DNA of 64,000 nt from Acidobacteriota bacterium (lineage in GTDB: Bacteria > Acidobacteriota > Holophagae > Acanthopleuribacterales > Acanthopleuribacteraceae). The stretch's first letter is position 1. Each line of letters begins with the position of its first letter. The notes under the pieces were generated by a model. That model saw only the letters and a list, made by a program, of their open reading frames with translations. It made no database searches and was not told where the DNA came from. The stretch is from the NCBI GenBank assembly GCA_030066195.1, contig JASJCB010000012.1:1-64000 (forward strand), in the 5' to 3' direction. Below are positions 1 to 7,742 of this stretch, piece after piece. Both the position numbers and the translations under genes were made by a program.

Positions 1-95
1 ACGAGCACCTTGCGCCCGGCTTTAGCCAGGTAGGCGGCGGCAACCAGACCGTTGTGCCCCCCGCCGATGATGACGGCATCATATTTGGTAGACAT
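1..95 (-). CDS. FAD/NAD(P)-dependent oxidoreductase, N-terminal fragment (rest lies outside the window)
   Basis: Only the first 31 or so codons are in the window; the gene runs off the left edge. The translation begins MSTKYDAVIIGGGHNGLVAA, a Rossmann dinucleotide-binding fingerprint (GGGHNGL) at residues 11-17 typical of phytoene-dehydrogenase-like or glycine-oxidase-like FAD oxidoreductases. The ATG lies 3 nt after the stop of the upstream GcvT-like gene, so the two are almost certainly co-transcribed. In the context of a Rieske oxygenase and a GcvT-fold protein it is probably part of a methylamine or betaine demethylation pathway, which is inference. Substrate cannot be judged from this fragment. 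Confidence 0.8.
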   Translation of the reverse strand, partial: MSTKYDAVIIGGGHNGLVAAAYLAKAGRKVL

Positions 96-98
96 AAT

Positions 99-1289
99 TC
101 AGGACCTCTTTCTGGGGGGATCGAAAAACGGCGTTTTGACCACGGTTGCTTTAACCGTATGCCGGGTATGTTCCACGGTCACCTCGAATTGGACCTCGGT
201 TCCCGGCCGATAATAGGGTTTCTTGATATGGCACAGCGCCACTGACTTCTTCAGCAAGGGCGACCAGGAACCGCTGGTAGCATAGCCGATCTGGTTTTTA
301 GCGTCGTCGTAGACGGGCACGGAATGTCGCCAGGCCGCGGAACCCACCTGGGGAGGCAAGCCGTATTGGGCGCAAACGGCCTCGTATTGGGGCCAGTCGA
401 TTTCCACGCCCACGAAATTCCACGCGGGGCCGGCGGCCTTCTCCTCCTTCAGCGCCGCTTGACCGATAAAGGGTTCCCGGTCCAACTGCACGGTCCAGCC
501 CAGGCCCGCCTCATACGGGGTGGACATGCGGTCCTCGATGAGGCAGTGATGGGCGCTGTGATAATCCACGCCGTTCATAATGAAGCCGGCTTCCACGCGG
601 GTAACGTCCATGGCGTCCATACCGCAGGGTTCGATGCCGTAGGGTTTGCCCACGTCGATCAGGGCGTCCCACAACTTGAGCGCGTCCTCGTTATCCACCC
701 AGATCTCGAAACCCAGATCACCCGTGTAACCCGTGCGGGTGATCAGCGCGTCCAGGCCGTCCAGCTTACACCGTTTCAGGCGGAAGAAGCGGAACTTGTC
801 CATGTTCGCATCGCAACACTGTCGCAGGATCTCCCGGGAATTGGGGCCTTGCAGCGAGACCGAGGCAATCTTGTTGCTGACATCCTCCAGGGTGATGTCG
901 TAACCACGGGTAAAGCGCTGGAACCAGGACCAGGAGGGTTCGGCCGAGGTGATGCGGTAGTGGTCTTTGGCCAGACGCATGACGGTGCCGTCGTCGATCA
1001 ACCTGCCGTGGTCGTCGCACCAGCACAGGTAGGTGACATGACCCACCTTCATTTTGGCCACATTCTTGACGGTGAGCCGCGACAGCCACCTGCCGGCGTC
1101 GGGACCGCGCACCTCGTATTTGAACAGAGGCGTTACGTCGATCATGCCGGCCGCGTGACGGAAGGCATAATACTCGCGCTCGTGACAGGTGTCGTAGGAG
1201 CAGACGGTGTAATAACCGGCCCACTCCTTCCAGCGCATGCTGGTGCATAACTCGGACGTTCGCGGGTGGAACGGGGTTGGTACGGGCAT
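99..1289 (-). CDS. GcvT-family aminomethyltransferase (glycine cleavage T / dimethylglycine oxidase-like)
   Basis: A 396-aa protein with the GcvT fold: an N-terminal folate-binding region (for example RITSAEPSWSWFQRF and SVSLQGPNSREIL around residues 112-155), the conserved RTGYTGDLGFEIW stretch, GMDAMDVTRVEAGF, and a C-terminal beta-barrel containing IGYATSGSWSP. Such proteins transfer a methyl or methylene group from an amine to tetrahydrofolate. It lies 12 nt after the Rieske oxygenase and 3 nt before an FAD oxidoreductase on the same strand. A glycine-cleavage T protein would normally sit with gcvH and gcvP, which are absent, so a role in demethylation of a betaine- or sarcosine-type substrate is more likely. 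The exact substrate is not determined. Confidence 0.85.
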   Translation of the reverse strand: MPVPTPFHPRTSELCTSMRWKEWAGYYTVCSYDTCHEREYYAFRHAAGMIDVTPLFKYEVRGPDAGRWLSRLTVKNVAKMKVGHVTYLCWCDDHGRLIDDGTVMRLAKDHYRITSAEPSWSWFQRFTRGYDITLEDVSNKIASVSLQGPNSREILRQCCDANMDKFRFFRLKRCKLDGLDALITRTGYTGDLGFEIWVDNEDALKLWDALIDVGKPYGIEPCGMDAMDVTRVEAGFIMNGVDYHSAHHCLIEDRMSTPYEAGLGWTVQLDREPFIGQAALKEEKAAGPAWNFVGVEIDWPQYEAVCAQYGLPPQVGSAAWRHSVPVYDDAKNQIGYATSGSWSPLLKKSVALCHIKKPYYRPGTEVQFEVTVEHTRHTVKATVVKTPFFDPPRKRS

Positions 1290-1301
1290 GGCGTTAATTC
1301 C

Positions 1302-2393
1302 TTAGCTGACGTCGCCGCGCAGGTCGCGGGCCAACAGTCGATGAAAGTGGTACATGGGCTTTTCGAAGCGCGGCGCATAGATACCGCGATGATAGGCGCC
1401 GCTCTGCAAACCGGTCTGAACCAGCCCGCAAACGTGGATGTCTTCCTGCTGGACCTGGTCCGATTCAGCCAGCGCGGCAGCCAGAACCTCGTCGGCAACC
1501 GGCCCCTCGTGATAGTAGTCGAAGATGGTGAGACAACGCCCGGTATCCAGCGGCAGCACCAGGTTGGTGTCCATCCAGGGACCATAGCGGTTGACCATGA
1601 AATTGGGATAGATCCAGGCGTAATGAGCCTGATCGCCCAAGCGGTCGGAACTCTTGGCGGCAGGACAGGATTGGATGGAGTAGACATCGCCGATTTGGGA
1701 ACGGTAGTTCCCGATATCCAGGCCGCCGCTCAAATCCTGGTGCATATGGGGCACGTGATAGCCGCCGTCCAGGTAGTTGTCCACATAAACCTTCCAGTTA
1801 CAGTCGATGGTATAGCTGACCCGCTTGACGAATTGGACATCGTCCCAGCGCATTTTGTCGCGCTCGCCGTCCCATTGCCCGAAAACCGTGTCCAGGTCGG
1901 GCGCCGACTCCTCGGCAAAACAGATCCACACAAAGGGGCCGCGAACTTGCACGAGCAGGGATTGCAAGCCCGGGTTCTTTCCGGCCAGGTCCTGAATACG
2001 ACCGGCCCGAGGGGCTTTGCGCAGTTGACCGTCCAAGGCGTAGGTCCAGCCGTGGTAGGGACATACCAGTTGATCGGTTTCGCCCTCCCCGGCGGCGACG
2101 CAGGTACCGTGATGGGAGCATACATTATAGAAAGCGCGCAGTACCTCGTCCTCACCCCGCACCACCAGAAACGGCCGGCCCAGGTAACTACCCGTAAAGT
2201 ATTGACGGGGTTGCGCCGCCTGATCGGCGCGACCCGCAACCAACCAGTGGTCCTTGAAGACGGTTTCCCGTTCCAACATATGGAATTGCGGATCGTTGTA
2301 CCAGGATGCCGGCGGCGTATAATTGTCCTCGATCGGTCTTCCGGGATCGAAGACCGCAATCTCCGCTGCAAGCTCCTTTCGTAAATCCTTCAT
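1302..2393 (-). CDS. Rieske [2Fe-2S] aromatic-ring-hydroxylating-type oxygenase alpha subunit
   Basis: A 363-aa two-domain oxygenase. The N-terminal Rieske centre is complete: Cys92-x-His94 and Cys111-x2-His114 (CSH and CPYHGW). The C-terminal half has the mononuclear iron site signature DNYLDGGYHVPHMH, with a His-x4-His pair. Size and motifs fit the family that includes choline monooxygenase, glycine betaine demethylase and carnitine oxygenase. It is the first gene of a minus-strand operon followed by a GcvT-fold protein and an FAD oxidoreductase, which favours N-demethylation of a quaternary or tertiary amine over aromatic ring attack (inference). No reductase component is visible within the window. 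The ATG start at 2393 gives the expected N terminus. Confidence 0.88.
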   Translation of the reverse strand: MKDLRKELAAEIAVFDPGRPIEDNYTPPASWYNDPQFHMLERETVFKDHWLVAGRADQAAQPRQYFTGSYLGRPFLVVRGEDEVLRAFYNVCSHHGTCVAAGEGETDQLVCPYHGWTYALDGQLRKAPRAGRIQDLAGKNPGLQSLLVQVRGPFVWICFAEESAPDLDTVFGQWDGERDKMRWDDVQFVKRVSYTIDCNWKVYVDNYLDGGYHVPHMHQDLSGGLDIGNYRSQIGDVYSIQSCPAAKSSDRLGDQAHYAWIYPNFMVNRYGPWMDTNLVLPLDTGRCLTIFDYYHEGPVADEVLAAALAESDQVQQEDIHVCGLVQTGLQSGAYHRGIYAPRFEKPMYHFHRLLARDLRGDVS

Positions 2394-2582
2394 TTATTGC
2401 CCTGAATTCAATAGAGGTATGGCTGAGCACATGATCCATGCGAAGAGCAATGCTACTGAACCTGGGTTCGAGTATAGTTTGTCCCATATTATGATGTCAA
2501 GTCAGGCCGCCCGGCGATCAAACAAGGAAGACCGACCCGGGCCGGCGGCCGGCTTTACTCTGCCGGGTAACAGGAAAGACAA

Positions 2583-2611
2583 TTGCCGTAGTCCGCCGGC
2601 TCCCCTACAAT
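2583..2611 (+). promoter_or_regulatory. Sigma70-type promoter for the acyltransferase pair
   Basis: TTGCCG at 2583-2588 and TACAAT at 2606-2611 are separated by 17 nt. The -10 ends 35 nt before the ATG at 2647. The surrounding 2394-2646 is the divergent gap to the Rieske gene and holds no other recognisable gene. Confidence 0.55.
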
Positions 2612-2646
2612 GTGGCCGAGGCCGACTTTGCGCCCAAGGGTCCCGC

Positions 2647-4047
2647 ATGGTTTTCAGTTCCATCATCTTTCTATTCTTCTTCCTCCCTCTCGCCCTGGCC
2701 CTTTACCTGGCTTGTCCGAAACGCCTGCGCAACCTCACCCTCCTCTTGGTCAGCCTGGTATTCTATGCCTGGGGCGAGGGCTTCTTCGTTCTCCTGATGC
2801 TGACCTCCATTACCATCAACTACCTGTCCGGCCTGGCCTTGGAGCGCTTTACCGTCCGGCGCAAACTTATCGCCGGCTTGAGCATTGCCGCCAACCTGAC
2901 ACTGCTCGCCTTCTACAAATACGCGGGCTTTCTGGCCGCCAACCTGGACCCGGCCTTGCAAGCAATCGGCCTCCCCCCCGTCGGCCCGGTCCAGGTTCAC
3001 CTGCCCATCGGCATCTCCTTCTTCACTTTCCAAGCCCTCTCCTACGTGATCGACGTCTACCGCGGCCGGGCGCCCGTGCAACGCAATCCCTTGAATCTGG
3101 CCTTGTACATTGCCATGTTCCCGCAACTGATTGCCGGACCCATCGTGCGCTACGGCGATGTAGCCGCCCAAATCACCCGCCGCGTCCTCGATCGCGAACT
3201 GTTCGCCTCCGGTATCCGCCGCTTTGCCGTGGGCCTGGCCAAAAAGGTACTCATCGCCAATGTCCTGGGCAGCGCCGCCGACCAGATATTCCTGCGCGAT
3301 TACACCACCATGGACCCCGCGACCGCCTGGCTGGGCATTATCTGCTACACCTTCCAGATCTACTTCGACTTTTCCGGGTACTCAGACATGGCCGTCGGCC
3401 TGGGCCGCATGTTCGGCTTCCGCTTCCTGGAGAACTTCAACTACCCCTATATCTCCCGGTCCATCCGCGAGTTCTGGCGACGATGGCACATCTCCCTGTC
3501 CACCTGGTTCCGCGATTACCTCTACATCCCCCTGGGTGGAAACCGTACCAAACCCCTACGCGTCTACTTCAACCTGACCCTGGTCTTTTTTCTCTGCGGC
3601 CTGTGGCACGGCGCGGGCTGGAACTTCATCATCTGGGGTCTGCTCCACGGTCTACTGCTGGTCATCGAACGTTCCGGCTTCGGCCGACTTCTCGGCCGAT
3701 TATGGCGACCGCTCCAACATCTCTATGTCCTGAGCTTCGTCATCCTGGCTTGGGTCTTCTTCCGCATCGAAACCCTGCCCGATGCGCTGACCTACCTGGA
3801 CGCCATGCTGAACCCGTACCACACCGCGCAACCCGCGCCGGCCTTTCCGCCGGGCAGAGAATTGCTGTTGACCCTGATCCTGGCCGCCATCGGTTCCACG
3901 CCGATCATGCGCGCCTTCTGGGAAAAGGAAACCCAAGGCCCGCTGCTCCCCGCGGCCAGAGTCCTGCTCACCGGCAGCCTGCTTTGCCTGTGCGCCGTCT
4001 ACCTGGCCGCCGGCACGTATAATCCCTTTATCTACTTCCGCTTCTGA
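2647..4047 (+). CDS. MBOAT-family O-acyltransferase, AlgI-like
   Basis: A 466-aa polytopic membrane protein. It begins MVFSSIIFLFFFLPLALALY, the usual N terminus of AlgI/DltB-type proteins. Key MBOAT features are visible: the PQLIAGPIVRY motif, the IYFDFSGYSDMAVGLGRMFG stretch, REFWRRWHISLSTWFRDY, and the catalytic-histidine region FFLCGLWHGAGWNF. It would move acetyl groups across the inner membrane for O-acetylation of an exported polysaccharide. The next gene, 7 nt downstream, is an AlgJ/AlgX-like SGNH protein, the usual partner. The open frame continues upstream to 2323, but that extension lacks MBOAT features and crosses the promoter, so ATG 2647 (preceded by AAGGG) is preferred. Confidence 0.92.
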   Translation: MVFSSIIFLFFFLPLALALYLACPKRLRNLTLLLVSLVFYAWGEGFFVLLMLTSITINYLSGLALERFTVRRKLIAGLSIAANLTLLAFYKYAGFLAANLDPALQAIGLPPVGPVQVHLPIGISFFTFQALSYVIDVYRGRAPVQRNPLNLALYIAMFPQLIAGPIVRYGDVAAQITRRVLDRELFASGIRRFAVGLAKKVLIANVLGSAADQIFLRDYTTMDPATAWLGIICYTFQIYFDFSGYSDMAVGLGRMFGFRFLENFNYPYISRSIREFWRRWHISLSTWFRDYLYIPLGGNRTKPLRVYFNLTLVFFLCGLWHGAGWNFIIWGLLHGLLLVIERSGFGRLLGRLWRPLQHLYVLSFVILAWVFFRIETLPDALTYLDAMLNPYHTAQPAPAFPPGRELLLTLILAAIGSTPIMRAFWEKETQGPLLPAARVLLTGSLLCLCAVYLAAGTYNPFIYFRF

Positions 4048-4054
4048 GGTGCCC

Positions 4055-5143
4055 ATGTCCGCCGCAAAAACCGACCTCATCCTGATCATCGGCTTCGCTC
4101 TCTTCCTGGCCTTGCCTTTGACCATGCTGATCAGCGGGATCGGCCCGACCGGCGCGGGCACCGAGAACCGGGTTCTGGCGCCGCCGCCGCAATGGGCCGA
4201 CCTGCTCCGGCCGCAACAACTGACCGAAGGAACGGAGCGTTGGTTCAACGACAGGTTCGGCATGCGCAACCAGATGATCCAGGGCTACAACCGCATCAAA
4301 CTGGACCTGTTCCAAACCTCGCCCACGGACAAGGTCACCATCGGCCGCGACGGCTGGCTGTACCTCACCGAAACGGTCAACCAAAAGATCCCCGAGGACC
4401 CCGCCTTCTACGACCGCCACTTTCAGCACTGGAAGAACCGCCGGGACCGGTTGGCCGAAAAGGGGATTCCCTACCTGTTTGTCCTGGTGCCCGATAAAAA
4501 GAGCATCTACCCGGAATACCTGCACGTGACCGGCGATACCGACAGCAACGGCCGCTTCGCGCGAGAGATGGCCGCTCGCGGCGACCTGTCCCTGCTGGAT
4601 CTGGGACCCGCGCTTCGCGCCCGCAAAGGCGACGGCCCGCTGTACTTCCGCAACGACAGCCACTGGAACTTTTACGGCTCGCTGACGGGTTACCGGGCGA
4701 TCGCCGAGCGGCTGCAAGTCATGCTCCCCGGTTTCCAGGCCGAAACCTTCGACGACATCCCCTGGAGCCTGAGCATCTGCGAGGGCGGCGGCCTGGCCCG
4801 CATGCTGGGATTCCCCAAGGAGTTGAAGGAGCGTACCTACATGTGGCCGGTCTGGGACCGCTGGTGCGAGTGGGAACGCAAGGAAGCGGAGCCGTACAAA
4901 ACGGAGCCCATGCCGGACTACCGCAAACCTCAGACTTGGACCTGTCCGGGAAAAGACCTGAAGGTACTGCTCATCCACGACAGCTTCATGACGGCGCTCC
5001 GACTCTACCTGGCCCAAAACTTCGGCCGCACCACCTTTGTTTGGGATTACATCGACCAGCAAACCCTGGAAGTACTGATCGAAAGAGAAAAACCGGACCT
5101 GGTCATCGAACAGCACGTCACCCGCCTGCTGTTAATGCAATAA
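4055..5143 (+). CDS. AlgJ/AlgX-like SGNH polysaccharide O-acetyltransferase partner
   Basis: A 362-aa protein with one N-terminal membrane segment (about residues 6-27) and a periplasmic SGNH-type domain. Diagnostic stretches are IGRDGWLYLT, VPDKKSIYPEYL, the DxHW catalytic motif in RNDSHWNFYG, and the nucleophile region LLIHDSFMTAL. AlgJ/AlgX/PatB-type enzymes transfer the acetyl group supplied by the MBOAT protein onto sugar residues in the periplasm. GAGG is correctly spaced before ATG 4055; a GTG at 4049 in the same frame is less likely. No polysaccharide synthase is in the window, so the acceptor polymer is unknown. Confidence 0.88.
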   Translation: MSAAKTDLILIIGFALFLALPLTMLISGIGPTGAGTENRVLAPPPQWADLLRPQQLTEGTERWFNDRFGMRNQMIQGYNRIKLDLFQTSPTDKVTIGRDGWLYLTETVNQKIPEDPAFYDRHFQHWKNRRDRLAEKGIPYLFVLVPDKKSIYPEYLHVTGDTDSNGRFAREMAARGDLSLLDLGPALRARKGDGPLYFRNDSHWNFYGSLTGYRAIAERLQVMLPGFQAETFDDIPWSLSICEGGGLARMLGFPKELKERTYMWPVWDRWCEWERKEAEPYKTEPMPDYRKPQTWTCPGKDLKVLLIHDSFMTALRLYLAQNFGRTTFVWDYIDQQTLEVLIEREKPDLVIEQHVTRLLLMQ

Positions 5144-5230
5144 GCCCATATTGTATTTAGTTGTCACCGAGACAAAGGAGAGCCCCAAATCCAGTTGTCA
5201 TTCGTTGTGTCGATAAAACGCGGGCCAGGG

Positions 5231-5314
5231 AATCACGACTGATTTCTCGATTCCAAAAGTCACCCTCCCAAGAATCAGTCCTGATTCCTCGATTCCAGGC
5301 ATTCATCGTGTGAT
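5231..5314. repeat. Two degenerate 42-bp tandem units (locus 1 of a 42-bp-period family)
   Basis: Units at 5231-5272 and 5273-5314 share about 22 of their first 26 bases, with core CTCGATTCCA. The related core CTCGATTTC recurs at 62386 and 62428. The rest of the gene-free stretch 5144-5551 holds only the hairpins listed separately. Confidence 0.6.
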
Positions 5315-5340
5315 TACTGAACGTGGACGATCAAGTACCC

Positions 5341-5363
5341 CGGAAAACCCACCGGGTTTTCCG
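5341..5363. repeat. Perfect 10-bp inverted repeat, 3-nt loop
   Basis: CGGAAAACCC / GGGTTTTCCG around ACC. It lies about 200 nt after the AlgJ-like gene and has no following T-run, so it may be a rho-assisted 3' hairpin or a mobile palindrome. Function is not determined. Confidence 0.5.
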
Positions 5364-5471
5364 ATGACTTTCCGGAGCTACTAACCTCTTATTTACAGGT
5401 AGTTAACCTGTTTAATCAAGGGATGCCCGATCTTCACTGGGGATATTGTATTCTATGAACGGCTGGTAATA

Positions 5472-5493
5472 CAAAACCCCTTCGGGGTATTTT
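5472..5493 (-). terminator. Intrinsic terminator downstream of the delta-carbonic anhydrase gene
   Basis: On the minus strand ACCCC-GAA-GGGGT is followed by TTTGTATT, about 60 nt after the stop of the lipoprotein gene. The T-tract side matches that gene's transcription direction. A second GC-rich inverted repeat (5495-5513) lies just before it. Confidence 0.6.
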
Positions 5494-5551
5494 AGGCCCC
5501 GGGCTTCCGGGCCGGTCTCTTCCCTTGCAACAGGCAATCGGCAGCTTGGAA

Positions 5552-6361
5552 CTATTTTATTTCCGAAAGCTGCTTGGGGTCGGTTACCAATTCTCGCACG
5601 CCGTGGGCGTGGTCTTCTTGGAAGACGTTGTCTTTGCACCACTCGCCCAGGCTGTTGATGTCCAGCTTGGCGCATTGCGGCCGTACGCTCCAGGAGACCT
5701 GAAGGGGGGAGCCCAGTTCAGCGGTAAAGGACGGACCCGTGGTCGATCCCAGGTACCTGACGGGATCGCCCGTTCCGCCGGGCAGGGCTTTGGGCTGGTA
5801 GTAACCGTTCATCTGGCCGCCGAGTCTGAAATCGTCAAAATTGAGCGCGTTGGGATCGTTGACCAGGATGAAGACCTGGGCCTCTACCCGCAGATTGGGG
5901 TTGCTACAGGCATCCGACAGACACGAGCCCAGACCCTTGCCCGGTGATACATTACAGGAGGAGTAGACCCAGTGCACTTCGACCGTGTCGCCGGGCTTGA
6001 GGCCTTTGCAGATTTCACCCTCGGGAGCCTGTAATTCTTGAGGCGTGAGCGGGGTGCCGCATTTGTAACCGCCCGGTTCGCCCTCGGCGAGGATTGAGTA
6101 GTCTTCGGCTTTGTGTTCCGCGTTCACGTGGAAGTGAATGTTGCACAGGTTCATGACATCAGGGCTGGGAGCCAGGGAAAAAATACTTTTATTCTTACCA
6201 TTCGGGTTATCGATATCCCTGGGCGATTGCGGGCCGTCTCCCGAGACCGGTGCCGGTTCAGGTTCGGTTTGGGGCGCGGGTTCCGCTTGAGCTTGCGGTT
6301 CCGGGGGAGTACAAGACAGGATCAGTAGGGAGAGTGCCGATAACAGAAAGGCAGGTTTCAC
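5552..6361 (-). CDS. Delta-class carbonic anhydrase, lipoprotein
   Basis: A 269-aa protein with a lipoprotein signal ending LILSC (Cys17), then a Pro/Glu/Ala-rich linker. The mature part begins SPRDIDNPNGKN and contains MNLCNIHFHVNAEHKAEDY, CKGLKPGDTVEVHWVYSS, NLRVEAQVFILVND, SWSVRPQCAKLDI and NVFQEDHAHGVREL. This block pattern matches bacterial delta-class carbonic anhydrases as I know them, with the CNIHFH and EAQVF regions carrying likely metal ligands. It would hydrate CO2 at the cell surface or in the periplasm. A GTG start at 6361 is chosen because GGAGG lies 6 nt upstream and it yields a clean signal peptide; an ATG at 6382 would add seven residues and overrun the ribosome-binding site. 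Monocistronic, with its own terminator. Confidence 0.8.
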   Translation of the reverse strand: MKPAFLLSALSLLILSCTPPEPQAQAEPAPQTEPEPAPVSGDGPQSPRDIDNPNGKNKSIFSLAPSPDVMNLCNIHFHVNAEHKAEDYSILAEGEPGGYKCGTPLTPQELQAPEGEICKGLKPGDTVEVHWVYSSCNVSPGKGLGSCLSDACSNPNLRVEAQVFILVNDPNALNFDDFRLGGQMNGYYQPKALPGGTGDPVRYLGSTTGPSFTAELGSPLQVSWSVRPQCAKLDINSLGEWCKDNVFQEDHAHGVRELVTDPKQLSEIK

Positions 6362-6498
6362 GAAAGACCTCCGTGTGAACATCTATTTGAGAAGCGCGCC
6401 GATGGTGTGACCCGGCAAGGGTTACTCAATCAAGCGGCTTTCATAAGTTCTAGGTCGGTTAACCGCGGTCCGGGGATGCCGTTTTTTATCGGTTGGGG

Positions 6499-7287
6499 TC
6501 AACGAGTGATGCCCCGGGCTTCTTGGGCGGCGCGGATGAAGTCGGCCAGGTATTTGACGCATTCGTTGTCAGTGTAGGTTTCGTCCAGTTGGCTCAGCGC
6601 TTCGCTCAGCGGCAGGCGACGGAGGAAGAGAATGCGGTAGGCGCTCTTGATCGCCGAGATGTCTTCCTTGCTGAATCCCTTGCGTTCCAGGCCGATGGTG
6701 TTCACGCCGTAGATCTTGGCGCGGTTCCCCACCGTCTTGATATACGGCAGCGCGTCTTTGACAACCACGCTGTGGCCGCCGATGAAGGCATGGTTGCCCA
6801 CGTGGCAGAACTGGTGCACGCTGGATGCCGCGCCGACGGTGGCGTCGTCGCCGACGATGACGTGTCCGGCCAGGGCGCAGCCGTGCGAGAGAATGCAGCG
6901 ATCACCGATCCGGCAATCATGGGCCGCGTGAGAACCTACCATGAACAGGTTATCGTTGCCCACTTTTGTCGTGCCGCCGCCGTGTTCGGTACCGCGGTGG
7001 ATGGTGACGTGCTCGCGGATCTTGTTGTTGTTGCCGATCACCAGCCTGGTTACTTCCTGACCGAACTTCAGGTCCTGCGGAATCAGGCCCAGCGTGGTGT
7101 AGGGGAAGACAGTGTTGCCCTCGCCGATCTCGGTATAGGCGCCCACGTAGACATTGGCCAGGAGGGTGTTGCCGGGTCCTATTTTGACATGATCCTCGAT
7201 GATGCAAAAAGGGCCGATGGTGGTTCCGGCGGCAATCTCGACATCGCTGCCGATGACGGCGGTGGGGTGGATCTTGGCTTCTGTCAT
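6499..7287 (-). CDS. lpxA: Acyl-[ACP]--UDP-N-acetylglucosamine O-acyltransferase LpxA
   Basis: A 262-aa left-handed beta-helix enzyme for the first step of lipid A synthesis. It has repeated hexapeptides from the N terminus (IHPTAVIGSDVEIAAGT), the active-site region NNNKIREHVTIHRGTEHGGG, the loop VGSHAAHDCRIGDRCILSHG, and a C-terminal helical domain beginning IGLERKGFSKEDI. Length is that of typical LpxA. Its start overlaps the fabZ stop by 4 nt (ATGA-type coupling), making it the last gene of the nine-gene envelope operon. lpxB and lpxI, often next in line elsewhere, are absent here; a separate lipoprotein gene follows after about 140 nt. Confidence 0.96.
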   Translation of the reverse strand: MTEAKIHPTAVIGSDVEIAAGTTIGPFCIIEDHVKIGPGNTLLANVYVGAYTEIGEGNTVFPYTTLGLIPQDLKFGQEVTRLVIGNNNKIREHVTIHRGTEHGGGTTKVGNDNLFMVGSHAAHDCRIGDRCILSHGCALAGHVIVGDDATVGAASSVHQFCHVGNHAFIGGHSVVVKDALPYIKTVGNRAKIYGVNTIGLERKGFSKEDISAIKSAYRILFLRRLPLSEALSQLDETYTDNECVKYLADFIRAAQEARGITR

Positions 7288-7742
7288 CGCTTCTCATCCT
7301 TTTTTACCAGCATCGACGAGAACTCGGCGGAGGATACCAGCTGACCGTCCACAAAGGCCGTGCCCTTCAACCTGGCGATATTCCGCTTGAAGTACAATAC
7401 CTCGATTTCCATGCGGATCTGGTCGCCGGGCACCACGGGCCTGCGAAACTTCACCTTGTCGATGGTCATAAAGAAGATGACATAGTCCTCGATGTTCTCG
7501 TATTCCTGCATGACCAGTACGCCGCCGGTCTGCGCCATGGCCTCGATGATCATGACGCCGGGCATCACGGGGCGTTCGGGAAAGTGACCCTGGAAGAACT
7601 GCTCGTTCATGGTCACGTTTTTAAGGCCGACAATCCCCTTCCCACGCTCGTACTCCAGAATACGGTCTACCAGCAGCATGGGATAGCGGTGGGGAATCAA
7701 ATCCATGATTCCATGAATATCGATAGTGGTTTCATTTTCCAT
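7284..7742 (-). CDS. fabZ: 3-hydroxyacyl-[ACP] dehydratase FabZ
   Basis: A 152-aa hot-dog-fold dehydratase of fatty acid synthesis. IMDLIPHRYPMLLVDRI carries the catalytic histidine, and GHFPERPVMPGVMIIEAMAQ forms the conserved helix with the catalytic glutamate. It acts in the cytoplasm on 3-hydroxyacyl-ACP, the same pool that LpxA and LpxD use, which explains its place between their genes. The start overlaps the end of lpxD by 11 nt and the stop overlaps lpxA by 4 nt. Full length. Confidence 0.97.
   Translation of the reverse strand: MENETTIDIHGIMDLIPHRYPMLLVDRILEYERGKGIVGLKNVTMNEQFFQGHFPERPVMPGVMIIEAMAQTGGVLVMQEYENIEDYVIFFMTIDKVKFRRPVVPGDQIRMEIEVLYFKRNIARLKGTAFVDGQLVSSAEFSSMLVKKDEKR

Noticed and set aside
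324-1250. Long open frames opposite real genes, for example 324-1250 (+) and 9779-11632 (+, 617 codons)
   Set aside because: They mirror the GcvT-like and bamA genes in GC-rich DNA, have no protein family features and no ribosome-binding site.
2323-2646. 108-codon N-terminal extension of the MBOAT protein
   Set aside because: It crosses a good promoter, has no family features, and ATG 2647 gives the typical N terminus.
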